Source of the DNA: Streptomyces ortus
Lineage (GTDB): Bacteria > Actinomycetota > Actinomycetes > Streptomycetales > Streptomycetaceae
Assembly (NCBI RefSeq): GCF_026341275.1
Contig: NZ_JAIFZO010000002.1
Coordinates: 1,500,361 to 1,564,360, forward strand
Length of the DNA: 64,000 nucleotides
Direction: 5' to 3'
A model generated the notes under the pieces. That model saw only the letters and a list, made by a program, of their open reading frames with translations, searched no databases and was not told the DNA's origin. Numbering within the stretch: position 1 is the first letter of the stretch; every line of letters begins with the position of its first letter. Below are positions 60,925 through 64,000 of this stretch, one piece after another. The position numbers and the translations under genes are program-made.

Positions 60925-61872
60925 TCAGCGCGGTTCGCGGATGCCGTCGATGATGCGGGTCCAGTTGTCGCCGCCGTGGCCGTCCTCGACGGCGCGCCGG
61001 TAATGCGCCCGCACGGCCAGCGGGAGCGCCGGGTCGAGGCCGAGGGACGTACTGGTCGCGACGATGTGGTCGGCGGTCGCACCCATCATGGTGACCGTGC
61101 TGAGGTCACCGGGATGTTCACCGGCGTCGAGCGCCGCGCCGGGGGTCTCCTCGCCCGCCCGCAGGATGGCGCCGGTCGAGTCGGCGGAGGCCAGCAGCTC
61201 CGGCAGCGCCTGTGTGGCCTTCATGCCCGCGCCGCCCAGCATCGCGGTGGCGTGCATCAGGGCGGACAGGGTGGTCAGGAAGACCGTGAGCTGGGCCTGG
61301 TACATCAGCTGGGCGAGGCCCGGGTCCTCGCCCAGGTACTTCGGCGTCCCGAGCGCCGCCAGTGTCGCCGCCCGGCTCTCCAGCACCTGGCGGCTGCCGC
61401 TGTAGTAGACGTGGGCAGCCGCCGTGCCGACCATCGGCGCGGGAACCATGACACCGCCGGTGAGGAAGGCGGCGCCGTGACCGGCCGCCCAGGCCGCCGC
61501 CTCACGGGTGCGGTCGGGGGTGTCGGAGCTGAGGTTGACCAGCGTCCGGCCGGCGAGCGATCCGGTGGCGCCGCCGAGGACGTCGTACATGGCCGCGTAG
61601 TCGGTGAGGCTGAGGAGGACGAGGTCGCTCGCTTCGACGGCCCCGACGGGTGTCGCCGCGAGCGCCGCTCCGTCGGCGACGACGCCGTCGGCCCGGTCGG
61701 CGGTGCGGTTCCAGACGGTGACCGGGTGGCCGGCGGCGAGAAGGGTGCGGGTCATGGCGCGGCCCATCGGACCGAGCCCGATGACGGTCACGCCGGTGCC
61801 GGTGGCGGCGCTGTCCGGCCGGTGGGTGGGTTTCTGTTGTTCGTTCACCCCTCCATGCTCGAAGAGGCTCAC
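60925..61872 (-). CDS. NAD(P)-binding imine-reductase/6PGDH-like dehydrogenase
   Basis: The 315-aa protein has an N-terminal Rossmann motif (VTVIGLGPMGRAMTRTLLAAG) and NR-type NADPH specificity segment VWNRTADRA. The C-terminal helical domain ends AVEDGHGGDNWTRIIDGIREPR, as in imine reductases and beta-hydroxyacid dehydrogenase relatives. The substrate is unknown. The GTG at 61872 is listed. GTG 61848 follows GGAGG too closely to decide. A TAGATT hexamer (61874-61879) is the likely -10. It is divergent from an HxlR regulator, which probably controls it. Confidence 0.86.
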   Translation of the reverse strand: MSLFEHGGVNEQQKPTHRPDSAATGTGVTVIGLGPMGRAMTRTLLAAGHPVTVWNRTADRADGVVADGAALAATPVGAVEASDLVLLSLTDYAAMYDVLGGATGSLAGRTLVNLSSDTPDRTREAAAWAAGHGAAFLTGGVMVPAPMVGTAAAHVYYSGSRQVLESRAATLAALGTPKYLGEDPGLAQLMYQAQLTVFLTTLSALMHATAMLGGAGMKATQALPELLASADSTGAILRAGEETPGAALDAGEHPGDLSTVTMMGATADHIVATSTSLGLDPALPLAVRAHYRRAVEDGHGGDNWTRIIDGIREPR

Positions 61873-61880
61873 TAATCTAG

Positions 61881-61911
61881 GAAGTACGCACTATTTTCTG
61901 CGGTACTTACC
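61881..61911. promoter_or_regulatory. Inverted repeat between the imine-reductase-like and HxlR genes
   Basis: AAGTACGCA (61882-61890) and TGCGGTACTT (61899-61908) form a near-perfect inverted repeat around an AT-rich centre CTATTTTC, in the shared promoter region. HxlR proteins bind such palindromes, so this is a candidate operator for both genes. Confidence 0.55.
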
Positions 61912-61929
61912 TTTTCGTAAGGGGATCAG

Positions 61930-62310
61930 GTGGCCAAGGCGCCGAGGCTCGGGCCGTACATCTGCGGCATCGACGCCGCGCTCGACGTGGTGAGCGGCAA
62001 GTGGAAGGGGCTGATCCTCTGGGAGCTCGAAGCCCACGGCGTACGCCGCTTCGCGGAACTCCGTCGCGCTCTGCCCGGGGTGAGCGAGAAGATGCTCACG
62101 CAGCATCTGCGCGAGATGGAGGAGGACGGCCTCGTACACCGCGAGGTCCACGCCGAGGTGCCGCCGCGGGTGGAGTACTCCCTGACCGGGCACGGGCGCA
62201 CGCTCAACCGGGCGCTCGGTCCGCTGGGCGCCTGGGGCGCCGAGCGGATGCGCCGCGAAGGCCTCGCGACGGCGGACGCGGCGGACACGGTGGAGGCCGC
62301 ACGCGTCTGA
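61930..62310 (+). CDS. HxlR-family transcriptional regulator
   Basis: The 126-aa winged-helix protein has the family hallmarks CGIDAALDVVSGKWKGLILW with a near-N-terminal cysteine (Cys12), LRRALPGVSEKMLTQHLREM and LVHREVHAEVPPRVEYSLT. HxlR/YodB-type proteins often sense quinones, aldehydes or thiol stress through that cysteine. The GTG at 61930 follows AAGGGG. It precedes a VOC-family gene by 49 nt and is divergent from the imine-reductase-like gene, so the three may form a small electrophile-response unit (inference). Confidence 0.92.
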   Translation: MAKAPRLGPYICGIDAALDVVSGKWKGLILWELEAHGVRRFAELRRALPGVSEKMLTQHLREMEEDGLVHREVHAEVPPRVEYSLTGHGRTLNRALGPLGAWGAERMRREGLATADAADTVEAARV

Positions 62311-62359
62311 GCGTGCGGCGGAACTCCGAACGAACCAGACACGACGAAGGAGTCGTTCC

Positions 62360-62797
62360 ATGGACATGGCCCTTGAAGTGATCACGCTGCCGGTCACCGA
62401 CATCGACCGGGCGAAGGCCTTCTACGAGGAGAAGGTGGGCTTCCACGTCGACCTCGACACGGAGGTGATGCCGGGCGCGCGGGTGGTCCAGCTGACGCCT
62501 CCCGGTTCCGGCTGTTCGATCGCGCTCGCCGAGGGCGTGCCGATCCCGTCCGGGACCCCGCAGCCGGGCACGTACCACGGCATGCAGCTGGTCGTCGCGG
62601 ACGCCAAGGCCGCGTACGAGGAGCTGACCGCGCGGGGCCTGGAACTGAGCGAGCCCGTCGCGTACGCCCCGCAGGACGGCGGCACGTTCATGCACTTCAC
62701 CGACCCGGACGGCAACGGCTGGGCGATCCAGGAGTACCGGGAGCGCGCGACGAAGCCGCTGCACAAGCTGCTGTCGGACCAGGCCGAGCAGCAGTAG
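62360..62797 (+). CDS. VOC-family (glyoxalase/dioxygenase fold) protein
   Basis: The 145-aa protein shows two beta-alpha-beta-beta-beta units of the vicinal-oxygen-chelate fold: LEVITLPVTDIDRAKAFYEEKVGFHVD and then GMQLVVADAKAAYEELTARGLE with FTDPDGNGWAIQEY (written here in parts). Metal-ligand candidates are a histidine in the second half (YHGMQLV) and the glutamate near the end. Function could be glyoxalase-like or antibiotic/aldehyde resistance. GAAGGAG sits 8 nt before the ATG. Confidence 0.88.
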   Translation: MDMALEVITLPVTDIDRAKAFYEEKVGFHVDLDTEVMPGARVVQLTPPGSGCSIALAEGVPIPSGTPQPGTYHGMQLVVADAKAAYEELTARGLELSEPVAYAPQDGGTFMHFTDPDGNGWAIQEYRERATKPLHKLLSDQAEQQ

Positions 62798-62799
62798 CC

Positions 62800-62829
62800 C
62801 GCCGGCCCGAGCGCCTGGACCGGCCGGCG
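62800..62829. terminator. Hairpin between the VOC and DUF397 genes
   Basis: CGCCGGCC (62800-62807) pairs with GGCCGGCG (62822-62829) over 8 bp, between the convergent genes. Confidence 0.55.
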
Positions 62830-63015
62830 TCAGCCGCTGGCCGCGTACGCCAGGAAGCTGGTCCAGGCGCCGCGGGTGACGGCGAGTTGGGGACCCGCCT
62901 GCACCTTGGAGTCACGTACGTGGATGAGGTCGGAGCAGACGGCCAACTCGACGCAGTCGCCATCACCGCCACTGCTGTAGCTGCTTTTGAACCAAGCCAG
63001 TTCAGTGGTGTTCAT
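62830..63015 (-). CDS. DUF397 domain protein
   Basis: The 61-aa protein has the DUF397 pattern (LAWFKSSYSSGGDGDCVELAV, then IHVRDSKVQAGPQLAVTRGAW in separate parts, ending FLAYA). Streptomyces encode dozens of these next to Scr1-type XRE regulators, and some are described as their partners or antagonists. The start overlaps the XRE stop by four bases (ATGA), so it is translationally coupled. Confidence 0.93.
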   Translation of the reverse strand: MNTTELAWFKSSYSSGGDGDCVELAVCSDLIHVRDSKVQAGPQLAVTRGAWTSFLAYAASG

Positions 63016-63869
63016 AGTTCTCCCCGCATCCGCTGCAACAGGCTCACGGAGTCTTCAAGGGTGAGAGCCTGCGATCGCATCCTGGCATATCGCATCTGCA
63101 GAACGCTGATCTCCTTCGCATCCGAGACGAACAGGCCCCCGCGTTGGCCCTCGTTGTAGGCGACCCATCGGTTCCCCGGCGTCTCCAGCAGCTGCATAGG
63201 TCCGTCCAGGCCCGCATGCGCCTGCCGCACCACCGGCATCACCTGCACCTCGACGTTGCGCAGCTCAGCCAGCTCCAGCACATGGTCGATCAACGCTCGC
63301 GTCACCTCCACCCCGCCCGTCCTCCGGAGGAACAAATGCTCCTCCAGGATGAAGCTGAACGCCGTGTTCGGCCGCTCCCGCAGCAGCCGTTGGCGATCCG
63401 CCCGGGCCACCCACTGGGCCTCGATCTGGTCGTCGCCCAGAGGCGGCAGTTGGTTCACGAACAGGGTGCGCGCATACGCCTCGGTCTGCAACAGCCCCGG
63501 GATCAGGCGGCATTCGTACGTATGGAGACTCACCGCCTCCGCCTCCAGGCGGGCCCACTGGCGGAACCAACTGGCCAGCCCCGGTTGCCGGGACAGATGC
63601 CGTGCGGCCCCCCGCAACGCCCCGAACGCGTCGAGCACTTCCTCTGCCCGCTCGACGAACTCCGGCGTCGGAAACCGGCGCCCCTGTTCGATGGAGGCCA
63701 CGGTCGGCGCCGAGTACCGCACTCTGGGCGCGAACTCCTCCTGTGTGAGGCGGGCCCGTTTCCGGAAGGCCTTGACCACCTCGCCGAACGTCTTAAGGCT
63801 GTCGGACACCTCCGGCTCACCGCCACCACAACCAAGAGGGGCACCCACCCCACCCGTACCGTCCGTCAT
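63012..63869 (-). CDS. Scr1-family XRE helix-turn-helix regulator (DUF5753 domain)
   Basis: The 285-aa protein has an N-terminal XRE helix-turn-helix (KAFRKRARLTQEEFAPRV and SAPTVASIEQGRRFPTP) and a long C-terminal DUF5753-type domain (WFRQWARLEAEAVSLHTYE, IPGLLQTEAYARTLF, VMPVVRQAHAGLDGPM). These paired systems affect differentiation or antibiotic production in characterised cases. The ATG at 63869 is chosen, with GGAGG 7 nt upstream. The remaining 63870-64000 shows no further gene. Confidence 0.92.
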   Translation of the reverse strand: MTDGTGGVGAPLGCGGGEPEVSDSLKTFGEVVKAFRKRARLTQEEFAPRVRYSAPTVASIEQGRRFPTPEFVERAEEVLDAFGALRGAARHLSRQPGLASWFRQWARLEAEAVSLHTYECRLIPGLLQTEAYARTLFVNQLPPLGDDQIEAQWVARADRQRLLRERPNTAFSFILEEHLFLRRTGGVEVTRALIDHVLELAELRNVEVQVMPVVRQAHAGLDGPMQLLETPGNRWVAYNEGQRGGLFVSDAKEISVLQMRYARMRSQALTLEDSVSLLQRMRGEL

Positions 63870-64000
63870 GCCAGGCCCTCCGTTCACCCGCGCCCATCAC
63901 CCGACCACACCGCCAACACCACCAACGCACCCATGGTCACGGAGGGTTACGCATACGGTCCACACGGTGAGCTCGTACGCTCGGCGCGCGTACGGGTCCG

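Overview
The window is high-GC actinobacterial chromosome, almost certainly Streptomyces. Codons end overwhelmingly in G or C, several genes appear to be leaderless, and the window carries a Scr1-type XRE/DUF397 pair, a GlnR box and a LacI-controlled maltose operon. From memory, the gene order resembles the central core of S. coelicolor (pepA-lpd-sucB to glnE). I see no prophage, insertion sequence, tRNA, rRNA or CRISPR array. The interest lies in regulation and in intergenic repeats.

Region 1 (1-20.2 kb) centres on lipoate-dependent central carbon metabolism: the end of pepA, lpd (E3), sucB (a two-lipoyl-domain E2), a GntR/FCD regulator and aceE (pyruvate dehydrogenase E1). The octanoyl transferase lipB and lipoyl synthase lipA, which make the cofactor for these complexes, lie at 18.3-20.2 kb. 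Between them are a WYL regulator, two SDR proteins, a DUF4240 protein, a PGRP-type amidase, a MarP-like membrane serine protease, a GNAT enzyme, an FAD oxidoreductase and a large HTH regulator resembling the NsdA type.

Region 2 (20.4-30.6 kb) centres on nitrogen. It holds glnA (GSI, with a well-matched GlnR box and a tyrosine at position 397) and glnII (eukaryotic-type GSII). Between them lie two overlapping GAF-ANTAR proteins, an RDD protein, an AlkZ-like protein, an ArsC/Spx-like protein and a secreted protein. The adenylyltransferase glnE, which acts on GlnA, is at 57.8-60.8 kb.

Region 3 (30.7-42.8 kb) is regulatory and cell-surface. It has a 40-aa leader peptide of the H-x-D-F-x-R-V-C-C-R type ahead of an orphan OmpR-type DNA-binding protein, an epimerase, a histidine kinase/response regulator pair followed by a secreted DUF1996 protein, a lipoprotein, a TPR protein, a large one-pass membrane protein with a sigma-like N-terminus, a TetR regulator with a palindromic operator, a CHMI-like protein and a receiver-GAF-PP2C phosphatase.

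Region 4 (42.8-56.7 kb) is a complete starch/maltodextrin module. It has a giant secreted amylase-pullulanase, a secreted alpha-amylase, a cytoplasmic alpha-glucosidase, the malEFG transporter and a divergent malR. Repeats of CTTGCA/TGCAAG lie in front of malE, malR, pulA and the amylase gene.

Region 5 (56.7-64 kb) holds a PAP2 membrane protein, glnE, a divergent imine-reductase-like/HxlR pair with a shared inverted repeat, a VOC protein, and the DUF397/XRE pair.

A 19-bp sequence (GGGGCGCGGGGAACKGCGC) recurs at least fifteen times, always at the 3' sides of genes, including arrays with a period of about 34 bp.
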